The notes beneath the pieces were generated by a model. It saw nothing but the letters and a program-made list of their open reading frames with translations. It had not been told where the DNA came from and searched no databases. Of a stretch of DNA of 14,519 bases, positions 6,628 to 13,615 are shown in pieces. This DNA comes from Anaerolineaceae bacterium UBA700. Lineage in GTDB: Bacteria; Chloroflexota; Anaerolineae; Anaerolineales; Anaerolineaceae. The DNA lies in contig DBMK01000168.1 of the NCBI GenBank assembly GCA_002298885.1, positions 1 to 14,519 on the forward strand, read 5' to 3'. Each line of letters opens with the position of its first letter. The stretch's first letter is position 1. The position numbers and the translations under genes were made by a program.

Positions 6628-9195
6628 AAGGACGCTAGTAAACGCCAGCTTCCCATCCCCGCGACTTACCCGGATCGTGTCGCCAGGCTTGAAATCACCG
6701 GAAAGGATGTGCAGCGCCAGCGGGTCCTGCAGCTCGCGTTGGATCGCCCGCTTCAGCGGCCGGGCGCCAAAATCCGGGTCGTAACCGCTCTCGGCCAGGA
6801 ACTGGCGAGCTGGCTCGTCCACTTCAAGGTTGTAACCCTTGTCTTTCAACAGGCCGATTACTCGGCGCAGTTGGATCGAGACGATCTCCGCTAGTTGCTC
6901 CCGCTTCAGCGGGTGGAAGACCACGATCTCGTCCAGCCGGTTCAAGAACTCGGGGCGGAAGGCGGCCTGCAGCACGCGGTTGATTTGCTCGCGGCTGGCT
7001 TCGCCTTCGTTCATCCACAGCTCGCCGCCCAGGTTGCTGGTCATGATCACAACCGTATTGCGGAAATCCACCGTCCGCCCCTGACCATCGGTCAGGCGCC
7101 CATCGTCCAGCAGTTGCAGCAGCACGTTGAACACTTCGGCGTGCGCCTTTTCGATCTCGTCGAACAGCACCACCGCATACGGCCGGCGGCGTACCGCTTC
7201 GGTCAACTGGCCGCCTTCCTCGTAGCCTACGTACCCCGGAGGTGCTCCGATCAACCGCGACACGGTGTGCTTCTCCTGGTATTCGCTCATGTCGATGCGC
7301 ACGATGGCGCGCTCGTCGTCAAACATAAACTCGGCCAGCGCTCGCGCCAATTCCGTCTTACCCACACCGGTCGGTCCAAGGAAGATGAAAGAGCCGATCG
7401 GGCGGTTGGGGTCCTGCAGTCCGGAGCGCGCCCGCCGCACCGCATTCGAGACCACCCGGATGGCTTCATCCTGCCCGACCACGCGTTGGTGCAGGTTTTC
7501 CTCCATGCGGATCAGTTTTTGCACCTCGCCTTCCAGCAGCTTGCTCACCGGGATATTCGTCCAGCGCGCCACCACCTCGGCGATCTCTTCCGGGTCCACC
7601 TCTTCCTTCAATAAGGCGCTTTCCGTCTGCATTTGTTGCAGCCGCCGCTCAGCTTCAACCCGCTTCCCCTCGAGCTCGCGCAGCACCCCATAACGCAGGC
7701 GGGCCGCTTTCTCCAGGTCGGACTTCCGTTCCGCCTCTTCCATTTCTAGCTGAGCCCTATCGATCTGCTCCTTGATGCTGCGCATGGCGGCGATGGCTTG
7801 CTTTTCAGTCTGCCAACGCGTGTTCAGCTCAGCGGATTTTTCCCGCATATTGGCCAGGTCCGCCTCCAGTTTTTCCAGGCGTTCCTTGGATGCTTTGTCC
7901 TTCTCCTTCTGTAGCGCCTGGCGCTCGATTTCGAGCTGCATGATCTGGCGGTCCACTTCGTCCAGTTGCTGTGGCTTGGAATCGATCTCGGTGCGCAGGT
8001 GCGCCGCCGCCTCGTCGATCAAGTCGATAGCCTTATCCGGCAGGTGCCGGTCGGTGATGTAGCGGCTCGACAGCGTGGCCGCCGCGATCACTGCCCCGTC
8101 GGTAATTCGCACGCCGTGGTGCAACTCGTAGCGCGCTTTCAAGCCGCGCAGGATGCTGATCGTGTCCTCCACCGACGGCTCTTCCACCATCACCGGTTGG
8201 AAGCGCCGTTCGAGGGCCGCGTCCTTCTCGATGTATTTTCGGTATTCGTCGATCGTCGTCGCCCCGATCAGGTGTAGCTCGCCGCGCGCCAGCATCGGTT
8301 TGAGCATGTTGCTCGCGTCCATCGCGCCTTCGGCCGCCCCGGCGCCAACCACGGTGTGTATCTCGTCCACAAACAGTATGATCTCGCCGTCGGAAGAAAC
8401 GATGTCCTTCAGCACCGCTTTGAGGCGCTCTTCGAACTCGCCGCGGTATTTGGCCCCGGCGATCAGGGCGCCCATGTCGAGCTGCACCAGCCGCTTGTGT
8501 TTCAAACCCTCCGGCACGTCGCCGTTGACGATGCGCTGCGCCAGCCCCTCAACGATTGCCGTCTTGCCGACGCCTGGGTCGCCGATCAAGGCCGGGTTGT
8601 TCTTGGTACGCCGAGAAAGCACCTGCACGATCCGCCGGATTTCCTCGTCCCGCCCGATCACCGGGTCGAGCTTACCCTGGCGGGCAAAAGCCGTCAGGTC
8701 GCGCCCGTATTTCTGCAGCGCCTGGTAGGTATCCTCCGGGTTCTGGCTGGTCACGCGCTGATCGCCGCGCACACTCACCAGGGCCTTCAAGATCGAATCC
8801 TTATTAATCCCATATTGGCCCAACCGCTTGCCTTCGACGCTCTCGGTTAATCCCAATAAAATGTGTTCTGTGGATACGTAATCGTCCTGCATCCCTTTAG
8901 CGTAGCGTTCCGCAGCGCTCAGCACGTCCGCCGCCGGCTTGGACAGCCCGGCGTCCGCGCTCGAATCGCCGTAAACCTTTGGGCGTTTTTCCAGGTCCTG
9001 GCGCAGTTCTTCCCGAACCGCGCTTATACTCCCGGCAATCCGCGTCACCAGGGCCGGGACCACGCCCTCTTCCTGGTTGAGCAGCGCCAGCAAAATGTGT
9101 GCCGGCTCGATCGTCTGGTGGTTCAAATCCCGCGCCAACTGCTGCGCCTGGAACAGCGCTTCTTGTGCTTTTTGAGTATATTTATCGAGGTTCAT
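6613..9195 (-). CDS. clpB: ATP-dependent disaggregase ClpB (Hsp100)
   Basis: 860 residues, the usual ClpB length. In order: double Clp N-domain (1 to about 145); first AAA+ module with Walker A GDPGVGKT (205-212), pore loop [10 protein letters not shown] (Tyr250), Walker B ILFVDE (273-278) and arginine-finger region ALERRF; the M-domain coiled coil (about 405-530), which separates ClpB from ClpA/ClpC and enables work with DnaK; second AAA+ module with Walker A GPTGVGKT (607-614), pore loop around GYVGY (654-658) and Walker B VVLFDE (675-680). No IGF/IGL-type ClpP-binding loop was noted. It pulls proteins out of aggregates in the cytosol. Start: the ATG at 9195 has GGAGGG 8 nt upstream; the longer frame to 9216 would run through this site. 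No CIRCE element is seen upstream. It stands alone. Confidence 0.97.
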   Translation of the reverse strand: MNLDKYTQKAQEALFQAQQLARDLNHQTIEPAHILLALLNQEEGVVPALVTRIAGSISAVREELRQDLEKRPKVYGDSSADAGLSKPAADVLSAAERYAKGMQDDYVSTEHILLGLTESVEGKRLGQYGINKDSILKALVSVRGDQRVTSQNPEDTYQALQKYGRDLTAFARQGKLDPVIGRDEEIRRIVQVLSRRTKNNPALIGDPGVGKTAIVEGLAQRIVNGDVPEGLKHKRLVQLDMGALIAGAKYRGEFEERLKAVLKDIVSSDGEIILFVDEIHTVVGAGAAEGAMDASNMLKPMLARGELHLIGATTIDEYRKYIEKDAALERRFQPVMVEEPSVEDTISILRGLKARYELHHGVRITDGAVIAAATLSSRYITDRHLPDKAIDLIDEAAAHLRTEIDSKPQQLDEVDRQIMQLEIERQALQKEKDKASKERLEKLEADLANMREKSAELNTRWQTEKQAIAAMRSIKEQIDRAQLEMEEAERKSDLEKAARLRYGVLRELEGKRVEAERRLQQMQTESALLKEEVDPEEIAEVVARWTNIPVSKLLEGEVQKLIRMEENLHQRVVGQDEAIRVVSNAVRRARSGLQDPNRPIGSFIFLGPTGVGKTELARALAEFMFDDERAIVRIDMSEYQEKHTVSRLIGAPPGYVGYEEGGQLTEAVRRRPYAVVLFDEIEKAHAEVFNVLLQLLDDGRLTDGQGRTVDFRNTVVIMTSNLGGELWMNEGEASREQINRVLQAAFRPEFLNRLDEIVVFHPLKREQLAEIVSIQLRRVIGLLKDKGYNLEVDEPARQFLAESGYDPDFGARPLKRAIQRELQDPLALHILSGDFKPGDTIRVSRGDGKLAFTSVLEGIK

Positions 9196-9214
9196 ACCAA
9201 AAACCCTCCGTTCC

Positions 9215-9245
9215 AATAATAATAACTTCCCCTAGAGGATAATCC
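9215..9245 (-). promoter_or_regulatory. Candidate clpB promoter
   Basis: On the minus strand TTGGAT is followed by a 17-nt spacer and TATTAT, with a leader of about 15-20 nt before the start codon. The -35 matches the consensus at only three positions, and the ttattattatt run allows more than one -10 register. No CIRCE-type inverted repeat or sigma32-like box is evident. Confidence 0.3.
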
Positions 9246-9332
9246 AAGCGTGTTTGAATGAGGTTAACGGAGTATTAGAATTAGATCTATGCAGGATTGG
9301 CAATATAGGCTTTATCGATCCATCATCTTGTC

Positions 9333-9385
9333 AGTCGGCTGAAGCCGACTTGTGTTTTTTCTAGCCTGGGGATTCATCCCCAGGC
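9333..9385. repeat. 53-nt double-hairpin module, copy B
   Basis: Hairpin 1 (9333-9350) has a 7-bp stem (agtcggc/gccgact) and a TGAA loop. A 13-nt spacer leads to hairpin 2 (9364-9385), a 10-bp stem starting gcctgggg with a 2-nt loop. Sizes and spacing are identical to copy A at 4560-4612. The stem of hairpin 1 differs in sequence but stays paired, while its loop is unchanged. Confidence 0.8.
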
Positions 9386-9427
9386 GATCGAGATCCGTGA
9401 CTTTCGGTTATGCTGAGGATATTTTTT

Positions 9428-9553
9428 CACCCCCAACCCCTCTCCCAAAATGGCGAAACTTGATCTGGGAGAGGCAAGAATACCTGATTTAGCGAACATC
9501 TCCCCTCTCCTGAGAACGGTTTTTGTTCTCAGGAGAGGGGCCGGGGGTGAGGC
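9428..9553. repeat. MITE-like C-rich inverted repeat with internal hairpin
   Basis: The outer arms, 9428-9446 (caccccc then cctctccc) and about 9531-9549, are imperfectly complementary. Inside the right half is a perfect 16-bp hairpin (arms 9502-9517 and 9525-9540, 7-nt loop). No open frame of note lies within. Related C-rich or G-rich fragments occur at both window ends (about 3-25 and 14485-14510). This looks like a dispersed noncoding repeat of this genome. Confidence 0.65.
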
Positions 9554-9610
9554 AAAAACACCTATCCCAAAATTTATTCCCCATTTTTGGAAAGTAATTG
9601 AGCAATATAT

Positions 9611-9639
9611 TTGAAATGATTACTTAGAATACGCATACT
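9611..9639 (+). promoter_or_regulatory. Candidate promoter for the riboswitch transcript
   Basis: TTGAAA (9611-9616) and CATACT (9634-9639) are 17 nt apart, upstream of the aptamer. A second -10-like TAGAAT at 9670-9675 lies closer to the aptamer but lacks a well-spaced -35. One of the two probably drives the leader RNA. Confidence 0.35.
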
Positions 9640-9683
9640 GAAAAGGGATTTGAATGATAAAAATCGATGTAGAATAAGGAAAA

Positions 9684-9774
9684 CAAATCGAAAAGGGCAA
9701 ACCTGTTGAAAGGCAGGGGCGCAAAGTCATGGGTCTAAAGCCGCAAGGCTATGACCGCCAGACTGCCGAAATTG
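9684..9774 (+). promoter_or_regulatory. Cyclic-di-GMP-I (GEMM-I) riboswitch aptamer
   Basis: All landmark elements of the class occur in order. GGGCAAACC (9695-9703) comes first, then a GAAA tetraloop on a short stem and GGCGCAAAG (9718-9726). Next is the second helix (gtcat/atgac) with GGGTCTAAAG and an inner GCAA-loop stem. The 3' strand GCCAGACTGCCG (9757-9768) would form the tetraloop receptor and close the junction. By comparison with the Vibrio Vc2 aptamer, the G that pairs with ligand (G20) is 9697, the intercalating A (A47) is 9724 and C92 is 9766; all are kept. A G rather than A at the first favours c-di-GMP over cGAMP. P1 is short (9684-9690 with 9767-9774, internal mismatch). It controls the AT-rich gene at 9863. 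Confidence 0.95.
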
Positions 9775-9792
9775 ATAAATTGCAAATAAATC

Positions 9793-9826
9793 AAATTCGG
9801 GTCTGGTCATTCAGGCCCGAATTTTT
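9793..9826 (+). terminator. Riboswitch-controlled intrinsic terminator
   Basis: Arms 9794-9805 and 9812-9823 form a 12-bp stem with one G-T wobble and a 6-nt loop. An extra A-T pair and a T-run (9822-9826) follow. It lies between the c-di-GMP aptamer and the start codon. Its 5' arm is also complementary to the 3' strand of the aptamer, making it the likely expression platform. Confidence 0.9.
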
Positions 9827-9862
9827 AATTCATAAATGAAGGGAAAAGAGGGGTATCAAAAA

Positions 9863-11035
9863 ATGGGCGGAACACAAATTATCGGGATTATTGTTCTGGT
9901 TGGAATTTTCTTGATTGTCGCTAAATTTATTTATGACATCAAATACGGCGTCATTGATAATTTTTCATTGCAAGGTAGTGGTCTATCCCTTTGTTTCCAA
10001 CAAGGGAAACCATACTTCCAACAATATCAAGATTATGGAAATGAGTTTACGTTGTATTTTTGGGACGGGATTTATCCTCAATTCCACATCAATTTAGCCT
10101 TGAAGAAGGTTAACTCTGGTTGGATGATCGAGAAACCTCAAGTTTTTCCGCATGAAATTGGTGTTTTAACTCAAAAGAACATTCTGCAAATGATAAAAAG
10201 AATAAATTCTGCCCTTCAAAACGAGCAGGAAATATATATTGGGGATGAAATTAGTAATTGGAGAGTAAAAGGGAGAAGTTCTATAAAAAGTTGCTCGATT
10301 GCGCTTATTCCATCGCTGGAAAACATCGTTTCATTCCCTGAAAATTATGTACCGACAGACATTTTCTTACTCTATCACAACGAACAACCTGTATTTGTCC
10401 TGGGCAATCGAATAGGACAAGGAATTTCTTTGGAAATTGGGGAATATTGGGACGCTGATTTTCAACGACCTGCTGTTACTTTTACAATTGCATTGGAGGC
10501 GAAAGAGTCTGGATGGTGCGCCAAATTGGTATCAATCGAAGTGGTGAAATTTGCTGGAAAGTATGGATATTGGTATCATAATGCAAAAATTGACGGTGTT
10601 GTTTACTCAACAGCTATAGGGGAACGAATCAGAAAAGAGCAAGAGCCGAAGGTTTTGGAACTAATTGACCTTTGTAATGAGGCGATTAGCAGGCGCGAGG
10701 TTTTCAATTTTCATGAGTTTGAAAACCATTGGAAAAATTGTGGCGAGTATTTTCACATTTATGTTGCGTCCACTGATATTTCTAAAAGCAGTATTGATAT
10801 GATAAGAGGCAGGTCCCAATCGTATTTTAATTCGGAAGTCGAACCAAAAGTTTATATGCCGATTATTTCGGGAAAAAGTTGCATCTTCGTAATAATTGCA
10901 TTGGGATTATTCGGTTTCATGATTTTAAATCCCGAATCTCTGTTTTATTCTGAGCAATTGACGCATATGCCTGCTCTTGGATTTCTGTTGCTTTTTATTA
11001 TGTTGGGAATTGCTGGCTTTATTTCATATTTTTAA
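9863..11035 (+). CDS. Three-TM membrane protein of unknown function under c-di-GMP riboswitch control
   Basis: 390 residues, not recognised as any family. One N-terminal span (about 5-24) is followed by a soluble region of about 310 residues rich in aromatic, Asn and Gln residues. Two spans close the protein (about 338-359 and 368-388), and the chain ends right after the last one. There are no obvious GGDEF, EAL, HD-GYP, PilZ or cell-wall-anchoring motifs. Start: the ATG at 9863 has GAGGGG 9 nt upstream; the in-frame ATG at 9836 sits just after the terminator T-run with no ribosome binding site. The gene is clearly AT-richer, with A/T-ending codons, than every neighbour, which suggests recent transfer. 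It stands alone, between the riboswitch and a small hairpin. The gene is well supported as real by riboswitch, RBS and length; function is open. Confidence 0.85.
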   Translation: MGGTQIIGIIVLVGIFLIVAKFIYDIKYGVIDNFSLQGSGLSLCFQQGKPYFQQYQDYGNEFTLYFWDGIYPQFHINLALKKVNSGWMIEKPQVFPHEIGVLTQKNILQMIKRINSALQNEQEIYIGDEISNWRVKGRSSIKSCSIALIPSLENIVSFPENYVPTDIFLLYHNEQPVFVLGNRIGQGISLEIGEYWDADFQRPAVTFTIALEAKESGWCAKLVSIEVVKFAGKYGYWYHNAKIDGVVYSTAIGERIRKEQEPKVLELIDLCNEAISRREVFNFHEFENHWKNCGEYFHIYVASTDISKSSIDMIRGRSQSYFNSEVEPKVYMPIISGKSCIFVIIALGLFGFMILNPESLFYSEQLTHMPALGFLLLFIMLGIAGFISYF

Positions 11036-11039
11036 ATAG

Positions 11040-11063
11040 GGTGCGTTCGCTTCTGAACGCACC
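11040..11063 (+). terminator. Hairpin after the riboswitch-controlled gene
   Basis: A perfect 9-bp stem (ggtgcgttc/gaacgcacc) with a 6-nt loop starts 4 nt beyond the stop codon. The following bases (atttctgc) have only a short T stretch, so it is a weak or partial intrinsic terminator. Confidence 0.6.
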
Positions 11064-11189
11064 ATTTCTGCAATTCTATGGTTGGTGCTGGATTGTTCCC
11101 AATTCAGAAATGCGCATTATAATTAATTTATATCCATCGTTAGTTGACATATTCGATCCTCTCGCATCAGCCGAGCCCATTAAAAGCCT

Positions 11190-11456
11190 ATGTTCAAACG
11201 GTTGTTGACCCAGGAGAAAGACCGTCGGCAGGCGGCGGTTGAGGTTTACGTCGTCCCGGACGTGGCGCGCTGCGTGCAGTGCGGGATTTGCTCGTATAAC
11301 TGCCCGATCGAGATCGACGTCCGGCGCCACGCCTGGCTGGGGATCCCGGTGGCGGACAGCCACTGCCTGACCTGCGGGCAATGCGTGGCGCGCTGCCCGC
11401 GCGGCGTGCTGCGCTTCGAGCGCACGAGCCTGTTTGCCCGCCCCGGCAGCAAATAA
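11190..11456 (+). CDS. Small 4Fe-4S dicluster-type ferredoxin domain protein
   Basis: 88 residues. Two CxxCxxCxxxCP motifs bind two 4Fe-4S clusters: Cys28/31/34/38 and Cys59/62/65/69. They sit 31 residues apart, further than in compact 2[4Fe-4S] ferredoxins, and resemble those in electron-transfer subunits (HdrC- or DsrK-like modules). The N-terminal 20 residues and the basic tail are not distinctive. No signal peptide, so cytosolic. The next gene, a flavin oxidoreductase, begins 14 nt downstream, so this is probably its electron partner. The ribosome binding site is poor, and the start is the only ATG before the cluster motifs. A TTGACA at 11144 has no convincing -10 partner. Confidence 0.9.
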   Translation: MFKRLLTQEKDRRQAAVEVYVVPDVARCVQCGICSYNCPIEIDVRRHAWLGIPVADSHCLTCGQCVARCPRGVLRFERTSLFARPGSK

Positions 11457-11470
11457 ACAGGAAAAAGACC

Positions 11471-12790
11471 ATGCGCCATTACGTCATCATCGGCAGCGGG
11501 GTTGCGGGGATTTCGGCGGCTGAGGCCCTGCGCGCCCAGGACCCAAAATGCGACATCAAGCTCGTCGGCGACGACCCACACGGCTTTTACTCGCGCCCGG
11601 GCCTGGCTTACTATTTGAGCGGTGAAATCCCCGAAAAATCTCTTTTCCCCTTCGACGAGCGCGATTTTAAAAGCATCCACGCCCAGGTGCTGTGCGTCGC
11701 GGTCACGCGCATCGACCTGGCCGACCACAAAGTACTGCTCGCCGATGGGCAGGCCCTGGCGTACGACCGCCTGTTGATCGCCACGGGCGCGGCGGCGGTG
11801 CTGCCGCCGGTTGCAGGGATCGACATGGCCGGGGTGGTGAAGCTGGATAACCTGGAGGACGCCCGCTCGATCTACGCCCTGGCGCGCAAGGCGCGGGTGG
11901 CGGTGGTGGTTGGCGGCGGGATTACTGCCCTGGAGCTGGTGGAGGGGCTGGTGGCCCGGGGCGTGCACACCCACTATTTCCTGCGCGGCGAACGCTACTG
12001 GAGCAACGTGCTGGACGAGGAAGAATCGCACATCGTCGAAGCGCACCTGGCTAAGGACGGGGTGGAGCTGCATTTCAAGACCGAGCTGGCCGAGATCACC
12101 GGCGCCAAGGGCAAGGTCAGCGGGGTGCGCACCCAGGAGGGCCAGTCGGTGAAATGCCAGGTGGTCGCCGTCGCCATCGGCATCCAGCCGCGCAAAGAGC
12201 TGGCCGAGGCTTCGGGGATTAAAACCGGGCGCGGCGTCCTGGTGAACGAGTACCTGCAGACCAGCGACCCGGACGTATACGCCGCCGGCGACGTAGCCCA
12301 GGTCTTCAACCCGCTCACCGGCCAAAGCAGCCTGGACAGCCTGTGGGGGTCGGCGCGCGAGCAGGGCCGGGCCGCCGGCCTGAACATGAGCGGTGCACCC
12401 GCACCCTACCGCAAGGATTTTTCTTTCAACGTCACCCGGCTGGCCGGCATCACCACCACCATTTTAGGCATCGTGGGCTCCGGGCGCGATGCCGACGTGA
12501 CCGGCATCGCCCGCGGCGACAGCGAAAGCTGGCGCCGCTCGTCCGACGAGACCGCCGTGCAGAGCGAGGTGGAGATCAGCCACCTGCGTATCCTGCTCGG
12601 GCCGAACACGATCGTCGGAGCCGTGCTGATGGGTGACCAGGCCCTGTCCGAGCCGCTGCAGCAGTTAATCCTGCACCGGACTGACGTCAGCGCCATCCGC
12701 GCCAGGCTGCTGGACCCACAAGCGCCGCTGGCAGAAATAATTATGGATTTCTGGAAGCAGTGGAAGGCGCAGTCCCCGGCAAAGGACTAA
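11471..12790 (+). CDS. FAD/NAD(P)-dependent pyridine nucleotide-disulfide family oxidoreductase
   Basis: 439 residues. FAD-binding Rossmann motif G8-S-G-V-A-G13 comes right at the N-terminus, then LLIATGA (101-107), the NAD(P)-binding GGGITALE (148-155) and the second FAD motif YAAGDVAQ (270-277). There is no redox-active CxxxxC, so it is not a disulfide reductase. It is closest to NADH:rubredoxin/ferredoxin reductases and the NirB N-terminal domain. About 150 residues follow the GD motif as the C-terminal domain. The true start is the ATG at 11471, with AGGA upstream; the open frame reaches further back only because it overlaps the ferredoxin gene. With the 4Fe-4S gene 14 nt upstream it probably moves electrons between NAD(P)H and iron-sulfur carriers. 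The physiological acceptor is unknown. Confidence 0.92.
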   Translation: MRHYVIIGSGVAGISAAEALRAQDPKCDIKLVGDDPHGFYSRPGLAYYLSGEIPEKSLFPFDERDFKSIHAQVLCVAVTRIDLADHKVLLADGQALAYDRLLIATGAAAVLPPVAGIDMAGVVKLDNLEDARSIYALARKARVAVVVGGGITALELVEGLVARGVHTHYFLRGERYWSNVLDEEESHIVEAHLAKDGVELHFKTELAEITGAKGKVSGVRTQEGQSVKCQVVAVAIGIQPRKELAEASGIKTGRGVLVNEYLQTSDPDVYAAGDVAQVFNPLTGQSSLDSLWGSAREQGRAAGLNMSGAPAPYRKDFSFNVTRLAGITTTILGIVGSGRDADVTGIARGDSESWRRSSDETAVQSEVEISHLRILLGPNTIVGAVLMGDQALSEPLQQLILHRTDVSAIRARLLDPQAPLAEIIMDFWKQWKAQSPAKD

Positions 12791-12806
12791 TTATTGACTA
12801 TTACTA

Positions 12807-12836
12807 TTGAAAATACTACAAATAAAAACCTATAAT
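12807..12836 (+). promoter_or_regulatory. Sigma70-type promoter of the hemerythrin gene
   Basis: TTGAAA (12807-12812), an 18-nt spacer and a perfect TATAAT (12831-12836) lie in an AT-rich gap after the oxidoreductase stop. Predicted transcription begins near 12843, giving a leader of about 40 nt that carries AAAGGAG before the ATG at 12883. The start of a near-repeat (attgactatt, then actattgaaa) overlaps the -35 and could bind a regulator. Confidence 0.7.
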
Positions 12837-12882
12837 GAGGGCACGGAGGGGGGAATTTACAAAAGGTTTTGAAAGGAGTAGT

Positions 12883-13536
12883 ATGAACGAAATGCCTTCC
12901 CCTAATGTTGGCGCAAGCCTCATCCGTATCCATAAAGTGATCACGCGTGCTCTGGCGGTGTCCATCGAGAACAGCCAGGACGGCGGCCCCGAACTGGCCC
13001 GGCGCGATGGATTCCAGCGCTACGTTCGGGCGTTCCTCACCAGCCTCATCTCCCATCACGACGGAGAAGAAGAAGTTGCCTTCCCTTACCTTAAGGACAA
13101 GGTCAAGGATGGACCCTTTGACCTGCTCATCGTGCAGCACCGCCAGATGATGGAGATGCTTGTGGCGGTCAAGGATTGGCTGGAAATGGGCGACTTCGCC
13201 TGGGATCCGGCGGCTATGGCAAAGCTGCACGCCGCCCTGGAAGACGTCAATTCTCTTTGGAAGGTGCACATTCCGATCGAGGAAACGACCTTCGGCCCGC
13301 AGCAGGCGGCGGAGCTGCTCACCCCCGCAGAGAACGCTCAACTGGAGGGCCTGATCTCCGGCCACTCCGCCCAGCACGCCCTGCCCAGCGAGCTGGTGCT
13401 GCCCTTCGTGCTTTACAACCTGTCCGGCGCAGACCGGGAGGCGATGGCGCAGGTCCTGCCGCCGGTCGTGACCCAGCTCCTTCACACCGCCTGGAAACCG
13501 GCCTGGGAGCCGATGCAGCCTTACCTATTAGATTGA
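12883..13536 (+). CDS. Hemerythrin-like domain protein
   Basis: 217 residues. The N-terminal 140 residues form a four-helix hemerythrin-like bundle with the expected di-iron ligand pattern: His17, His58/His59 with Glu62-64, His86, His129 and Glu133/134. Such domains bind oxygen or nitric oxide, or serve in iron or redox sensing in the cytosol. The remaining 75 residues are helical, rich in His and Trp, and not a domain I recognise; H-S-A-Q-H in this part could add metal ligands. The start is the ATG at 12883, 4 nt after AAAGGAG. A good promoter lies just upstream, so it is expressed apart from the oxidoreductase genes. Its last codon and stop lie in the long hairpin that follows. Confidence 0.88.
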   Translation: MNEMPSPNVGASLIRIHKVITRALAVSIENSQDGGPELARRDGFQRYVRAFLTSLISHHDGEEEVAFPYLKDKVKDGPFDLLIVQHRQMMEMLVAVKDWLEMGDFAWDPAAMAKLHAALEDVNSLWKVHIPIEETTFGPQQAAELLTPAENAQLEGLISGHSAQHALPSELVLPFVLYNLSGADREAMAQVLPPVVTQLLHTAWKPAWEPMQPYLLD

Positions 13537-13612
13537 TTTTTAGAAATGCAGATACTCCTGGCGGGTCGCAGACCCGCCAGGAGCATCTGCATTTCTAAAA
13601 ATCAATTTTTTA
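13532..13612. terminator. Very long bidirectional terminator hairpin between convergent genes
   Basis: Arms 13532-13567 and 13571-13606 pair at 35 of 36 positions around a 3-nt loop (gca). The left arm includes the hemerythrin stop codon. Beyond the right arm is a T-run (13606-13611), favouring termination of the plus-strand transcript. The ECF sigma gene ends about 10 nt further on and probably shares the element in reverse. Confidence 0.85.
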
Positions 13613-13615
13613 AGA

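Noticed and set aside
9196..9332. CIRCE or sigma32-type heat-shock element upstream of clpB
   Set aside because: I looked for the TTAGCACTC/GAGTGCTAA inverted repeat and a heat-shock -35/-10 and found neither.
9836..9862. Upstream in-frame ATG of the riboswitch-controlled gene
   Set aside because: It lies right after the terminator T-run without a Shine-Dalgarno, whereas the ATG at 9863 has GAGGGG at good spacing.
11144..11149. TTGACA as the -35 box of the ferredoxin operon
   Set aside because: The matching -10 position 16-18 nt downstream reads as GC-rich sequence without any TATAAT likeness.
11246..12325. 359-codon minus-strand open frame
   Set aside because: It is antisense to the oxidoreductase, which has complete FAD and NAD motifs; long antisense frames are expected in GC-rich coding DNA.
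12787..13485. 232-codon minus-strand open frame
   Set aside because: Antisense to the hemerythrin gene, which has promoter, RBS and iron-ligand pattern; the antisense protein shows no family features.
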